Position numbers and translations under genes: made by a program. This document shows, piece by piece, positions 48,898-58,752 of a stretch of DNA of 64,000 bases (position 1 is the first letter of the stretch; each line of letters starts with the position of its first letter). The DNA is taken from the NCBI RefSeq assembly GCF_026262625.1, contig NZ_SHNN01000003.1, positions 62,001 to 126,000 on the forward strand. The letters are read 5' to 3'. The stretch comes from Candidatus Litorirhabdus singularis. Its GTDB lineage: Bacteria > Pseudomonadota > Gammaproteobacteria > Pseudomonadales > Halieaceae. Under the pieces are notes generated by a model. That model ran no database searches. It saw nothing but the letters and a program-made list of their open reading frames with translations, and was not told where the DNA came from.

Positions 48898-49728
48898 TTA
48901 CCAACCTGCCAGTATCAAACCCAGCGCGAACACTGGTGCGGCCGCGGTATGGCCATCAATTCTATCGAGCAGACCGCCATGGCCGGGTAAAATAGTACCG
49001 CTGTCTTTCACTCCACGATGACGTTTGACCATGCTCTCGAGCAGATCTCCCAGCACCGAGGCCATCGCCGTTGCCAAAATGACAGCAAGAATACCCGCCA
49101 GACCAAGCTGCGGTGGCCGCAACACCAGGAACACCACGCAACCGAGCATCGCACAGGCGAGCAAACCACCCCAGACACCCTCCCAGGATTTGCCCGGGCT
49201 GACTTGCAGTGCCAATTTACGCTTACCCCAGGCACGCCCTGCGAAGTAGGCACCGACATCCGCGCAAGCGATAACCACCACCATAAACAATAACAACAGA
49301 GGACCGTGGCTATAACTGAGTAAAAACACCACTGCCAGCCACGCCGGCGTAATCACCAGCAAACCCATCAGGCCCAGCATAAAGGGGTTGCCCCACAGCC
49401 CGGCACTGGCGGGATAGCCCTTAACCCAGAGCAAAGCCAGCGCCCACCAGACACCGGCTACCCCTAACAGCTGTTGCACCGCAGCGGTGTCCGGGACATC
49501 GCCAAGGCGGCAACTGACATACATCCAAAGCATCACCAGCGCCTGCAACGAACAAAAAGCCATCCGTAACGGCAGCGACTTGTAATGCGCGAGGTTAGAC
49601 CACTCCCAGCCGCCCACCAATGCAACCGTCGCCAGAAACAGCGCCAGTCCAGGCAGTGGCAGAAAAGCTACTGCAGACACCAGTAAAGCAACTAGCGCCA
49701 GCGCAGTTATAATTCTCTGTTTAAGCAT
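48898..49728 (-). CDS. cdsA: Phosphatidate cytidylyltransferase
   Basis: This 276-residue integral membrane enzyme makes CDP-diacylglycerol from phosphatidate and CTP. It has about seven membrane segments and the full CdsA signature near the C-terminus: [20 protein letters not shown] followed by GLLDRID. ATG at 49728 overlaps the uppS end by eight bases and gives a membrane N-terminus; the open frame to 49806 is Arg/Ala-rich and lies inside uppS. Confidence 0.96.
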   Translation of the reverse strand: MLKQRIITALALVALLVSAVAFLPLPGLALFLATVALVGGWEWSNLAHYKSLPLRMAFCSLQALVMLWMYVSCRLGDVPDTAAVQQLLGVAGVWWALALLWVKGYPASAGLWGNPFMLGLMGLLVITPAWLAVVFLLSYSHGPLLLLFMVVVIACADVGAYFAGRAWGKRKLALQVSPGKSWEGVWGGLLACAMLGCVVFLVLRPPQLGLAGILAVILATAMASVLGDLLESMVKRHRGVKDSGTILPGHGGLLDRIDGHTAAAPVFALGLILAGW

Positions 49729-50473
49729 TGCGGTCACCGCCTTTGCCCTTACCGGCAGCCTTGCCTTCGCCCTCGCGCAGGCCGAAGCGGCGCTCACGAC
49801 CGGCAAAGTCAGCTATCGCGCGTTCCAACTCGGGCTCGCCAAAGTCTGGCCACAGAATATCGCTGAAATACAGCTCAGTGTACGCAAACTGCCACAGCAT
49901 AAAATTACTGATGCGATGATCACCGCCGGTTCGAATACACAAATCCGGGTCCGGCAAGGAAGCCAGTGAGGTACCGGCATCCAACCGCTCTACGGTAACG
50001 TCCTGCCAGGCGATTTGCCCCTCGGCAACCTGACGCGCCAGTTCACGGGCGGATTGCGTAATATCCCCTTGGCCGCCGTAGTCAGCCGCAATCACCAGCG
50101 TAGTATCGGTATTGTTAGCGGTGAGTGTCTCAGCGTCATGCATCAGACGTCGCAACCGCGCACTGAATTTGTCACGTTCACCGATAAACCGAATGCGTAT
50201 ACCATCGGCATGCAGCTCACGTGTTTCATTGCGCAAATATCGCGAGAACAGCGCCAGCAGGCTGCGCACTTCGTTGCGCGGCCGGCCCCAGTTCTCACTG
50301 CTAAAAGCAAACAGAGTCAGCACTTTTACCTGATTTTTGTTGCAGGCGCGCAGCACATTGCGGATAGCTTCTACGCCGGCCCTATGACCGGCAACTCCGG
50401 GCAGGTTGCGACGTTTTGCCCAACGATTATTGCCATCCATGATTATGGCAATATGATGGGGTATCAGGGACAC
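49721..50473 (-). CDS. uppS: Undecaprenyl diphosphate synthase
   Basis: This 250-residue cis-prenyltransferase makes the C55 carrier lipid for peptidoglycan and surface glycans. The catalytic Asp and diphosphate loop are in IIMDGNNRWAKRRNLPGVAG, and TLFAFSSENWGRPRNEV and LCIRTGGDHRISNFMLWQ are family motifs. The C-terminus is a Lys/Gly-rich tail ([16 protein letters not shown]) beyond the usual end. GTG start overlaps the frr stop by one base. Confidence 0.97.
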   Translation of the reverse strand: MSLIPHHIAIIMDGNNRWAKRRNLPGVAGHRAGVEAIRNVLRACNKNQVKVLTLFAFSSENWGRPRNEVRSLLALFSRYLRNETRELHADGIRIRFIGERDKFSARLRRLMHDAETLTANNTDTTLVIAADYGGQGDITQSARELARQVAEGQIAWQDVTVERLDAGTSLASLPDPDLCIRTGGDHRISNFMLWQFAYTELYFSDILWPDFGEPELERAIADFAGRERRFGLREGEGKAAGKGKGGDRNA

Positions 50474-51030
50474 TATATTTCCAGCAGATCAGCTTCTTTG
50501 ACGGTCAGGGATTTTTCAATTTCAGCGACGAAACGATCTGTCAGCTTTTGTACCTCTCCCTCCGCCTTGCGCTCTTCGTCTTCTGAAATTTCCTTGTCTT
50601 TTAGCAGTTCCTTCAGCATCGCCATGGCATCACGACGCGCATTGCGCACCGAGACTCGGGCAGATTCCGCTTCTGCGCGCGCCTGACGAATAAAGGTCTT
50701 GCGCGTTTCCTCGGTCAGCGGCGGCATGGGCAGGCGAATCACCTCCCCGGCAGTAGAAGGGTTTAAGCCGAGATCAGATTTCATGATTGCGCGCTCGATA
50801 TCCGCCACCATAGACTTATCCCAGGGCACCACATTCAGCGTACGTCCATCTTCTACCGATACGTTGGCCATCTGATTAAGCGGTGTGTCGGATCCATAGT
50901 AGTCAAGGCGAATACCATCGAGCAAACTGGGGTGCGCGCGCCCGGTCCTGATTTTATTAAAGTTGTGGCTCAACGCTTCCAGGCTTTTGCCCATGCGTTC
51001 TTCCGCTTCCTGTTCTAGGTCGTCTATCAT
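50473..51030 (-). CDS. frr: Ribosome recycling factor
   Basis: This 185-residue protein separates post-termination ribosomes together with EF-G. It has the conserved [39 protein letters not shown] and [18 protein letters not shown]. Length equals E. coli RRF. It lies 42 bases after pyrH. Confidence 0.99.
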   Translation of the reverse strand: MIDDLEQEAEERMGKSLEALSHNFNKIRTGRAHPSLLDGIRLDYYGSDTPLNQMANVSVEDGRTLNVVPWDKSMVADIERAIMKSDLGLNPSTAGEVIRLPMPPLTEETRKTFIRQARAEAESARVSVRNARRDAMAMLKELLKDKEISEDEERKAEGEVQKLTDRFVAEIEKSLTVKEADLLEI

Positions 51031-51072
51031 TATCGTTCCCCTGGGGCGCAGTAGGTGCCCCGCATACGAGTA

Positions 51073-51801
51073 TTAACAGTGTATGAGTGTGCCCTCGGTA
51101 CCGCCGACTACAATCCCCAGCAAAGCGCCCGGTTTTTCCATTTCAAATACCCGTACCGGTAAGTCGTGGTCGCGACAGAGGATAATGGCGGTCAGATCCA
51201 TAACCCCTAACTCTTGGTTCAGCACTTCGTCAAAAGTAAGTCGATCGTACTTGACGGCGTCCTTAACCTTGACCGGATCAGCTGAGTACACCCCATCGAC
51301 TTTGGTGGCCTTGAGCATCAACTCTGCCTGAACTTCGATCGCACGCAGGCAAGCCGATGAATCGGTGGTAAAAAACGGGTTGCCGGTACCGGCAGCAAAG
51401 ATAACCACGTCGCCATTTGTCAATGCACGCATGGCCTTGCGTCTGTCGTAGTGGTCTACCACACCGCTCATGGGTATGGCCGACATTACCTGAGTGGAAA
51501 TATTACAGCGCTCCAGAGCATCACGCATGGCCAAAGCGTTCATTACCGTCGCCAGCATACCCATATGATCGCCAGTGACCCGATCCAGGCCCGCGGCCTG
51601 CAAAGCTGCACCACGGAACAGATTACCCCCGCCCACGACCAAACCCACTTGCACGCCTATACCAACCAGCTGCCCTATTTCCAGCGCCATACGATCAAGA
51701 ATGGCGGGGTCTATCCCGAACGCATCCTTCCCCGTGAGTGCCTCACCACTAAGCTTGAGCAGGATTCTCTTATACTTTTTGTCGCCAGCTGAACCAGTCA
51801 T
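51073..51801 (-). CDS. pyrH: UMP kinase
   Basis: This 242-residue amino-acid-kinase-fold enzyme phosphorylates UMP. Motifs are [46 protein letters not shown] and [14 protein letters not shown]. Length matches E. coli. It starts a transcript after the tsf terminator and is followed by frr. Confidence 0.99.
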   Translation of the reverse strand: MTGSAGDKKYKRILLKLSGEALTGKDAFGIDPAILDRMALEIGQLVGIGVQVGLVVGGGNLFRGAALQAAGLDRVTGDHMGMLATVMNALAMRDALERCNISTQVMSAIPMSGVVDHYDRRKAMRALTNGDVVIFAAGTGNPFFTTDSSACLRAIEVQAELMLKATKVDGVYSADPVKVKDAVKYDRLTFDEVLNQELGVMDLTAIILCRDHDLPVRVFEMEKPGALLGIVVGGTEGTLIHC

Positions 51802-51891
51802 AAACCACCACTACCTATATGTGCACGTATGTTACCTGCGGCGCACCTCAGCGTCCATCAAGTGATGGCAAGAAGCCCACCTATCAGGCAC

Positions 51892-51942
51892 AAAAAAGGG
51901 CGGTGGCTGCTACGGTTTTGAACCCCGTATAGCCAACCGCCC
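51892..51942 (-). terminator. Rho-independent terminator after tsf
   Basis: On the minus strand GGGCGG(T)TGGCT at 51942-51931 pairs with AGCC(A)CCGCCC at 51908-51898, followed by six T. It begins 22 bases beyond the tsf stop and separates rpsB-tsf from pyrH-frr. Confidence 0.88.
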
Positions 51943-51964
51943 GGCTTAGCCCTCAGGCTCGCGA

Positions 51965-52822
51965 TCAGCTCTTCAGCTGAGCCGCCACTTCGTCAGCAAA
52001 GTCGACCTGTTCCACTTCAATGCCCTCACCCACTTCATAGCGCATAAACGCTACTACTTCGGCACCGGCCGCACTCACGAGCTTACCAACAGTGAGGTCC
52101 GGATCTTTAACAAAGGACTGATCCAGCAGGCTGTTCTCAGCAAGAAACTTCTTGATTCTACCGCCGATCATCTTCTCGATAATCTCTGGCGGCTTACCAC
52201 TTTCCGCAGCTTGCGCCGTGAAAATTTCTCGCTCTTTATTAACCAATTCCTCGGGCATATCGTCAGCGGCAACCACCTGCGGGTTCACCGCGGCGACATG
52301 CATTGCCACGTCACGTGCCAACTCGACGTCACCGCCGCGCAATTGCACCAGCACAGCGATACGCTTATTGCCATGTACATAGCTGCCAACAACGCCGTCT
52401 TCGGCACTCAACTCGGATACCCGGCGGACACTGATATTTTCACCAATTTTCTGCACCAGAGCTTCACGATTGGTTTCCAGCTCACCTTCCATCAACGCAG
52501 CAACATCGGTTTGGCGTTTGGCAAAGGCAACCGAGGCCACGCTATTTACAAAACCCAAAAAGTTTTCATCGCGAGCAACAAAATCGGTTTCGCTGTTCAC
52601 TTCCAACAATACTGCATAACTTGCATCGTCTGCGCCCTGCACAGTTACCACGCCATCAGCAGCCGTACGGCCTGCCTTCTTGGCGGCCTTCATACCGCTG
52701 GACTTGCGTAATTCTTCGATCGCTTTTTCAACGTCGTTGTCGGCAGCCTTGAGTGCATTTTTGCACTCCATCATGCCTAATCCAGTGCGTTCACGCAGCT
52801 CTTTTACCAGTGCGATAGACAT
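51965..52822 (-). CDS. tsf: Elongation factor Ts
   Basis: This 285-residue nucleotide exchange factor for EF-Tu has [20 protein letters not shown] at the start, [18 protein letters not shown] (the EF-Tu-contacting T-D-F-V motif) and [14 protein letters not shown]. Length is close to E. coli (283). It follows rpsB by 93 bases, the standard rpsB-tsf operon. Confidence 0.99.
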   Translation of the reverse strand: MSIALVKELRERTGLGMMECKNALKAADNDVEKAIEELRKSSGMKAAKKAGRTAADGVVTVQGADDASYAVLLEVNSETDFVARDENFLGFVNSVASVAFAKRQTDVAALMEGELETNREALVQKIGENISVRRVSELSAEDGVVGSYVHGNKRIAVLVQLRGGDVELARDVAMHVAAVNPQVVAADDMPEELVNKEREIFTAQAAESGKPPEIIEKMIGGRIKKFLAENSLLDQSFVKDPDLTVGKLVSAAGAEVVAFMRYEVGEGIEVEQVDFADEVAAQLKS

Positions 52823-52915
52823 TAGAATACCTCCCTTGAACTCCCTCTTGGGAGCAGATAAATTGTTCTATGAAATAGGGGGCCAAAGGCCCCCTGGTCA
52901 GCGGCTATATGCGCT

Positions 52916-53791
52916 TTACTCAGCAGCCTTGGGTGCTTCTTCGGCCGCCGGCTCAGCAACAGGCTCTGCCGGAGCAGCTTCTGCAGCAACTGGTGCCGCT
53001 GCTTCAACTTCCGGCGCCGCTACTTCAACTTCCGGCGCCGCAGCTTCAACCGCAACTTCGGGTTCTGCTTCAACAAACTCATCAACTGAAACTGCTGTGA
53101 GGTCACCGCCGTCAGCTTTGCCCGCCAGGCAGGCGTCAGCAACACTTTTAACGTATAACTTGATCGCGCGAATCGCATCATCGTTACCGGGGATAACGTA
53201 ATCAACGCCATCCGGGTCACTATTGGTGTCGACTATGCCGATGACCGGAATACCGAGCTTGTTGGCTTCGGTGATCGCGATACGCTCATGATCAACATCA
53301 ACCACAAACAGCGCGTCGGGCAGGCCGCCCATTTCCTTAATACCACCAATACTGCGCTCCAGTTTTTCCATGTCACGGCTGCGCATCAGAGCTTCTTTCT
53401 TGGTCAGGCGATCGAAAGTACCGTCAGCAGCCTGCGCTTCAAGGTCACGCAAACGCTTGATAGAAGCGCGAATGGTCTTGTAATTGGTCAACATACCGCC
53501 AAGCCAGCGATGACTGACATAAGGCATGCCGGCGCGCTCTGCTTCTTCCTTGATCAGCTTTCCAGCCGCACGTTTGGTGCCGACGAAGAGGATCTTGTTC
53601 TTGTTGGAAGCCTTGTTGCGCACCATTTCCAAAGCTTCGTTAAAAGCCGGCACAGTGTGCTCGAGGTTGATGATATGGATCTTGTTGCGGGCACCGAAGA
53701 TGTACTGACCCATTTTAGGGTTCCAGTAGCGGGTTTGGTGTCCAAAGTGTGCGCCTGCCTGTAGCAGTTCGCGCATGCTTACTTGCGTCAT
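52916..53791 (-). CDS. rpsB: 30S ribosomal protein S2 with long C-terminal tail
   Basis: This 291-residue S2 has the normal core: [57 protein letters not shown] and [20 protein letters not shown]. The last 50 or so residues are a tail of Ala, Glu, Val and Pro with internal repeats ([16 protein letters not shown]), making it about 50 longer than E. coli S2 (241). It heads rpsB-tsf, and its leader probably mediates S2 feedback. Confidence 0.98.
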   Translation of the reverse strand: MTQVSMRELLQAGAHFGHQTRYWNPKMGQYIFGARNKIHIINLEHTVPAFNEALEMVRNKASNKNKILFVGTKRAAGKLIKEEAERAGMPYVSHRWLGGMLTNYKTIRASIKRLRDLEAQAADGTFDRLTKKEALMRSRDMEKLERSIGGIKEMGGLPDALFVVDVDHERIAITEANKLGIPVIGIVDTNSDPDGVDYVIPGNDDAIRAIKLYVKSVADACLAGKADGGDLTAVSVDEFVEAEPEVAVEAAAPEVEVAAPEVEAAAPVAAEAAPAEPVAEPAAEEAPKAAE

Positions 53792-53931
53792 GACATTAGT
53801 CCTGTAGTTGGGTTAAACCTCCACATATCCCATGCTCCAACCACCTTTGAAAGCGGCACCCTGAACCATGTGACGACATGTGTGTGTCGTTGTTCCCGAG
53901 GCAACTGCCCCGAGTGGCGCGCTTTATAGCA
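53792..53931 (-). promoter_or_regulatory. rpsB promoter and leader region
   Basis: An extended -10 (TGCTATAAA on the minus strand, 53931-53923) lies about 130 bases before rpsB. The leader then has a GC-rich hairpin (near 53896-53916) and the stretch GGTGCCGCTTTC ... AGGTGGTTGGAGCATG around 53830-53864. In gammaproteobacteria the rpsB 5' leader is conserved and is used by S2 to repress its own operon; I infer the same here. Confidence 0.5.
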
Positions 53932-53989
53932 TATAAGACAAACCGAATAAACCTGTTTTCTGGCTAACCTGCTGTTTTGGATTGGAAAT

Positions 53990-54020
53990 TTGCTTACTGG
54001 TAGTGAAAATGGGTTAAAAT
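53990..54020 (+). promoter_or_regulatory. Candidate map promoter
   Basis: TTGCTT (53990-53995) and TAAAAT (54015-54020) face map, with a spacer of 19 bases, longer than the ideal 17. This is the best pair in the 289-base region between the divergent rpsB and map genes. Confidence 0.3.
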
Positions 54021-54080
54021 GCCCGCTTTTGTCGGTTGCCCCCTAAAGGGCGCCTCGTTATCACCTGTGGCCCACGAACT

Positions 54081-54863
54081 ATGTCAGTATCCATCAAATC
54101 AGTAGAAGAAATCGAAAAGATGCGTGTCGCAGGACGGCTCGCTGCGGAAGTCCTGGAGATGATCGCGCCACACGTAGTACCCGGTGTCACCACCGGCGAA
54201 CTGGATCGCATTTGTCATGACTACATAGTCGATGTACAGAATGCTATTCCGGCACCGCTAAACTACAACGGTTTTCCCAAATCTATCTGCACTTCTATAA
54301 ACGAAGTTGTCTGCCACGGTATACCTGCCGATAAAAAGGTGCTCAAACAGGGCGACATCGTCAATATCGACATTACGGTGATAAAGGATGGCTACCACGG
54401 TGATACCAGCCAGATGTTCCCCATTGGCGACGTAGCCCCCCACGCGGAAAGGCTCATGGCTATTACCCAGGAGTGCCTCTACCTGGGTATTGAGCAGGTG
54501 CGCCCTGGCGCCACTCTGGGCGATATTGGTCATGTTATTCAGCAGTATGCGGAGAAGCATTATTACTCCGTTGTCCGTGAATACTGCGGCCATGGTATCG
54601 GCGCCATTTTTCACGAAGATCCGCAGGTACTGCACTACGGCAAACCCGGCACCGGCCTGGAGTTGAAACAGGGCATGACCTTCACCATTGAGCCCATGCT
54701 CAATGCAGGTCGCCGCGATGTAAAACTGAACCGCAAGGATGGCTGGACCGTAACTACCAAAGACGGCCGCCTGTCGGCTCAATGGGAGCACACGCTCGCA
54801 GTGACTGAGACCGGCTGCGAAGTTTTTACCACCCGCAGCACAGAGAGCTTTCCGCGCACATGA
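54081..54863 (+). CDS. map: Methionine aminopeptidase, type I
   Basis: This 260-residue metalloprotease removes the initiator Met. Metal ligands are in NIDITVIKDGYHGDTSQMF (two Asp), YCGHGIGAIFHEDPQV (His), FTIEPML (Glu) and SAQWEHTLAVT (Glu). Start ATG at 54081 gives SIKSVEEIEKMRVAG, close to E. coli Map in length (264); the open frame to 54036 has no similarity. It overlaps glnD by ATGA. Confidence 0.98.
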   Translation: MSVSIKSVEEIEKMRVAGRLAAEVLEMIAPHVVPGVTTGELDRICHDYIVDVQNAIPAPLNYNGFPKSICTSINEVVCHGIPADKKVLKQGDIVNIDITVIKDGYHGDTSQMFPIGDVAPHAERLMAITQECLYLGIEQVRPGATLGDIGHVIQQYAEKHYYSVVREYCGHGIGAIFHEDPQVLHYGKPGTGLELKQGMTFTIEPMLNAGRRDVKLNRKDGWTVTTKDGRLSAQWEHTLAVTETGCEVFTTRSTESFPRT

Positions 54864-57550
54864 ATAATACCACCGCAGCCCTTGCTGAACTGCCCACGGA
54901 GTTACTGGACAAGGCACTGTTGAGCAAACAATTTGCGGCCAGCGATGACTTTCGCGCGCTGAGCAAAACTCTGTGTCAACAAGCCAGCGACCACCTCGAC
55001 AACGCCTTCCGCGCTGACGCCGACATTCAATCGCTGATTCGCCTGCGCGCACGCTTCATTGATACCCTGCTGTGTAGCCTTTGGGAGCAGTTCGACTGGC
55101 AAGACGCCGAGATAACGCTGGCGGCCGTCGGCGGCTACGGCCGCGGGGAGTTACATCCTGGCTCAGATATTGACCTACTGCTGCTGACCGGTACCGGGTG
55201 CGACGGCTGCCTGACGTCCATTGAACAGTTTGTCACTCTGCTCTGGGATATAAAACTGGCAGTCGGACACAGTGTGCGTAGCATTGAGCAGTGTGTCAAA
55301 GAAGCCGAGGCCGATATTACCGTCGTAACCGCCTTACTCGAAGCGCGCTTGATTGTCGGCTCTGCAGCACTTTTAGACGATCTAAGAGAGGCCATATCGC
55401 CGCAAAAAATCTGGCCCAGTGATGCCTTCTTCCGAGCCAAGTGGACCGAGCAAAGGCGTCGCCACCATAAATACGCCGACACCGAGTACAACCTGGAACC
55501 CAACGTAAAAAGCTCTCCTGGCGGCCTGCGGGATACTCAGGTGATCGGCTGGATAGCCCTGCGCCAATACGATGAGAGCAATCCGCGTAAGCTGGCAGAA
55601 TTAGAATTTTTGACGGAAGACGAGCTCAGCACGCTGATCAATGGCAGAGATTTTCTGTGGCGGGTGCGCTATGGCCTGCACATGCTGGCAGGACGCGAGG
55701 AAGACCGTCTGCTGTTTGACTATCAACGCGAGCTGGCCACCTTGTTTGGCTACAACGACACCGACAAGCGGCTAGCGGTAGAGCAGTTTATGCAGCAGTA
55801 CTACCGCTGGGCATTGGCACTCGCCCAGCTTAATGAAGTGTTGATGCAGCACTTTGATCAGGTGATTTTGCACAGTGAGGGTCCTGAGCAAATCGAAGCC
55901 ATCAACGCGCGCTTCCAGATTCGTAATGGCTATATTGAGACCTGCCATGAAGACGTCTTTGTCCGCGACCCCTCCGCCCTGCTTGAGGTCTTTGTTTTAA
56001 GCGCGCAGTTGAAGCAGGTTGCAGCTGTGCACGTGAGCACAATTCGTCAGATCCACACACATCGCGATCTGATTGATGGTGAGTTCAGAGCCAAGCCTGA
56101 AAATCGCCAACTATTTATCGAGCTTCTGAAGTCCCCCTACAAACTGGGTAGAGTACTAAGGCGCATGAACCGCTACGGTATTCTCGGCCAATATCTGCCG
56201 GAATTTGGCAAAATTGTCGGGCAAATGCAGCATGACCTGTTTCACATCTACACCGTGGATGCGCACACGCTGGAAGTGGTCAAGAACATGCGGCGCTTCA
56301 TGCTGCCGCGCAATCAAGAGAAATTCCCTGTCACCAGCCGTGTTGCCAGTCGCCTGCCCAAGCGTGAGCTACTGTATATTGCTGGCTTGTATCACGACAT
56401 TGGCAAGGGCCGTGGCGGTGATCACTCTGAGTTGGGCGCGGTGGATGCACGGATTTTCTGCGAGAACCATGCCCTCAGTGAAAGTGACACCGAACTGGTG
56501 GTGTGGCTGGTGCAAAGTCATCTGTACATGTCAGGTGTGGCCCAGCGCAAAGATATTACCGACCCGGATGTGATTCAGCAGTTTGCTACCGCCATGGGCG
56601 ACCAGCTGCATCTGGATTACCTACTGGTTATGACGGTAGCGGACATCAACGCCACCAACCCTACACTATGGAACGCCTGGCGTGGCTCATTACTCCGTCA
56701 ACTGTATACAGAAACCAAGCGCGCCCTAAGTCGCGGACTGGAAAACCAGATAGAAAGAGAAGACGTCATCGAGCAAACCCAAAACGAGGCGCGCGAGGAA
56801 CTCGAGGGGCTTGGTTTTACCGATGAAGAAATTGGCGAGCTGTGGGCTGCCCGCGAAGACGACTACTTTCTGCGTGAGAAATCTGAAGACATTGTCTGGC
56901 ATACCGATGCCGTCGCCATGCACTACGACAAAGACAAGCCGCTGGTATTGGTGAAGCCTGCCGCCGATACTCATACCGAGCTGGCAACCCAGATACTGAT
57001 TCACGCCAGGGCTCAGGACTATCTGTTTTCAGCTACCGCTGCTTCCATGGAGCAACTGGACTTGAGCATTCAGGATGCACGCATTTATACCGCCGCAGAT
57101 GGCATGGCTATGGATACGTTTTACGTGCTTGATGGCAACGGTGAGTCTATTGCCGCAGATCCAGGCCGGATCCGCCACATTACCGAGGTGTTAACCGAGC
57201 AACTCAGCGACGCCCATCGCTACCCTGAAATAGTAAAACGACGCACACCGCGACAAAACAAATTCTTCGCCATGCCCACAGAAACCCGCATGAGTCTGGA
57301 CGAGGAGCGGCAGCTCAGCGTACTGGAAGTCATCACGCCCGACCGTCCAGGTCTATTGGCCCGTATTGGGCGCATCTTCTTTGACCTCGGCATTGAACTG
57401 CAGGCCGCCAAAATCGCCACGTTGGGCGAGCGGGTTGAAGACGTATTTTTCATTACCACCAAAGATCAGCTGCCTATTACTGACAGCAAACTCCGTGAGC
57501 GTATTCAAGACGCGATTCGCACTGAGCTCGATCAACAAGCGGCCGCCTGA
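54860..57550 (+). CDS. glnD: Bifunctional uridylyltransferase/uridylyl-removing enzyme GlnD
   Basis: This 896-residue nitrogen sensor modifies PII. The nucleotidyltransferase domain has VGGYGRGELHPGSDIDLLLL (G-x-D-x-D), the HD hydrolase domain has YIAGLYHDIGKGRGGDHSE, and two ACT glutamine-binding domains occupy the C-terminus (VLEVITPDRPGLLARIGRIF). Length is normal (E. coli 890). It starts with an ATGA overlap with map and is followed by dapC after eight bases, as in Pseudomonas. Confidence 0.98.
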   Translation: MNNTTAALAELPTELLDKALLSKQFAASDDFRALSKTLCQQASDHLDNAFRADADIQSLIRLRARFIDTLLCSLWEQFDWQDAEITLAAVGGYGRGELHPGSDIDLLLLTGTGCDGCLTSIEQFVTLLWDIKLAVGHSVRSIEQCVKEAEADITVVTALLEARLIVGSAALLDDLREAISPQKIWPSDAFFRAKWTEQRRRHHKYADTEYNLEPNVKSSPGGLRDTQVIGWIALRQYDESNPRKLAELEFLTEDELSTLINGRDFLWRVRYGLHMLAGREEDRLLFDYQRELATLFGYNDTDKRLAVEQFMQQYYRWALALAQLNEVLMQHFDQVILHSEGPEQIEAINARFQIRNGYIETCHEDVFVRDPSALLEVFVLSAQLKQVAAVHVSTIRQIHTHRDLIDGEFRAKPENRQLFIELLKSPYKLGRVLRRMNRYGILGQYLPEFGKIVGQMQHDLFHIYTVDAHTLEVVKNMRRFMLPRNQEKFPVTSRVASRLPKRELLYIAGLYHDIGKGRGGDHSELGAVDARIFCENHALSESDTELVVWLVQSHLYMSGVAQRKDITDPDVIQQFATAMGDQLHLDYLLVMTVADINATNPTLWNAWRGSLLRQLYTETKRALSRGLENQIEREDVIEQTQNEAREELEGLGFTDEEIGELWAAREDDYFLREKSEDIVWHTDAVAMHYDKDKPLVLVKPAADTHTELATQILIHARAQDYLFSATAASMEQLDLSIQDARIYTAADGMAMDTFYVLDGNGESIAADPGRIRHITEVLTEQLSDAHRYPEIVKRRTPRQNKFFAMPTETRMSLDEERQLSVLEVITPDRPGLLARIGRIFFDLGIELQAAKIATLGERVEDVFFITTKDQLPITDSKLRERIQDAIRTELDQQAAA

Positions 57551-57558
57551 CGCCGATT

Positions 57559-58752
57559 ATGAATCCTGATCTGGAGCGTCTGCAGTCCTACCCCTTCGAA
57601 AGATTGCGTAAATTATTTGCCGATATCACACCTAACGCGGAGCTGGCACCGATCACTCTGGGTATCGGCGAACCGCAACACCCGGCCCCGCAATTTGTCG
57701 TGGAGAGCCTGCAACAGCACCTACCCCTGCTGGCGAAATACCCTGCTACCCGAGGCATTGCGGAACTGCGTCAGGCCATCGCGAACTGGCTGCAACAACG
57801 TTTCTCCCTGGCACAGGTAGACCCTGAAACCCAGGTGCTGCCCGTCAGTGGCACTCGCGAGGGTTTGTTCGCGATTGCCCAGTGTCTGATTGATCGCAGT
57901 AGCAATCCATTGGTGCTCGCACCCAACCCGTTTTACCAAATCTACGAAGGCGCAGCACTGCTGGCCGGGGCTGATCTGCACTTGCTGGACTGCACCTCAG
58001 AAAATCAGTTCAGCCCAGACTTCAGCGCCGTTCCCGCGGCTGTCTGGCAACGCTGCCAGATGCTCTATATCTGCACGCCGGGCAATCCAACCGGCAAGGT
58101 GATGGGGGCCGCTGACCTGCAGGCTTTAATCGAGTTGGCGCAGCGCTACGACTTTGTCATTGTCAGCGACGAGTGTTATTCAGAAATCTATCCGGATGAG
58201 ACGCAGCCACCGTTGGGCCTGTTACAGGTATGCGAGCAAATGGGACTGCAGGACTATCGCCGATGCCTGGTCTTTCACAGTCTTTCGAAGCGCTCCAACC
58301 TGCCGGGACTGCGGTCAGGCTTTGTCGCTGGTGATGCCACTCTGCTGCAACAGTTTCTGCTCTATCGCACGTATCAGGGCTGCGCTATGCCCATGCAAAA
58401 TCAGTGGGCCAGCGCTGCGGCCTGGTCCGACGAGACGCATGTCCGCCACAACCGCGAGCTGTATCGCAGCAAGTTTACCGCCGTCTGTGAGATTCTTGGC
58501 GACTGCCTCGATTACAGCCAGCCGGAAGCCGGGTTTTACCTCTGGCCACAGACACCGATTGACGATACCGAGTTCGCCCGCGGCCTGTTGCAACAGCACA
58601 ACCTGACCGTGCTACCGGGTCGCTATCTCGCCAGAGACAGTGACGGCGGCCTGAACCCGGGTAGCCACCGCGTACGACTCGCGCTAGTAGCACCGGAGTC
58701 ACAGTGTGTAGAAGCTGCTCACCGCATCAAACGCTACGTAGAGTCGCTGTGA
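57559..58752 (+). CDS. dapC: Succinyldiaminopimelate transaminase
   Basis: This 397-residue PLP-dependent class I/II aminotransferase of lysine/DAP synthesis has a PLP-site context YICTPGNPTGKVMG, IVSDECYSEIYPDE and VFHSLSKRSNLPGLRSGF with the Schiff-base Lys. The starting region RLQSYPFERLRKLF is characteristic of proteobacterial DapC. It lies in a group with dapD and dapE, which supports the specific function. Its stop overlaps the nth start. Confidence 0.95.
   Translation: MNPDLERLQSYPFERLRKLFADITPNAELAPITLGIGEPQHPAPQFVVESLQQHLPLLAKYPATRGIAELRQAIANWLQQRFSLAQVDPETQVLPVSGTREGLFAIAQCLIDRSSNPLVLAPNPFYQIYEGAALLAGADLHLLDCTSENQFSPDFSAVPAAVWQRCQMLYICTPGNPTGKVMGAADLQALIELAQRYDFVIVSDECYSEIYPDETQPPLGLLQVCEQMGLQDYRRCLVFHSLSKRSNLPGLRSGFVAGDATLLQQFLLYRTYQGCAMPMQNQWASAAAWSDETHVRHNRELYRSKFTAVCEILGDCLDYSQPEAGFYLWPQTPIDDTEFARGLLQQHNLTVLPGRYLARDSDGGLNPGSHRVRLALVAPESQCVEAAHRIKRYVESL

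Noticed and set aside
54258-55052. 264-residue frame antisense to map and glnD
   Set aside because: Spans two conserved genes on the other strand with no recognisable domain.
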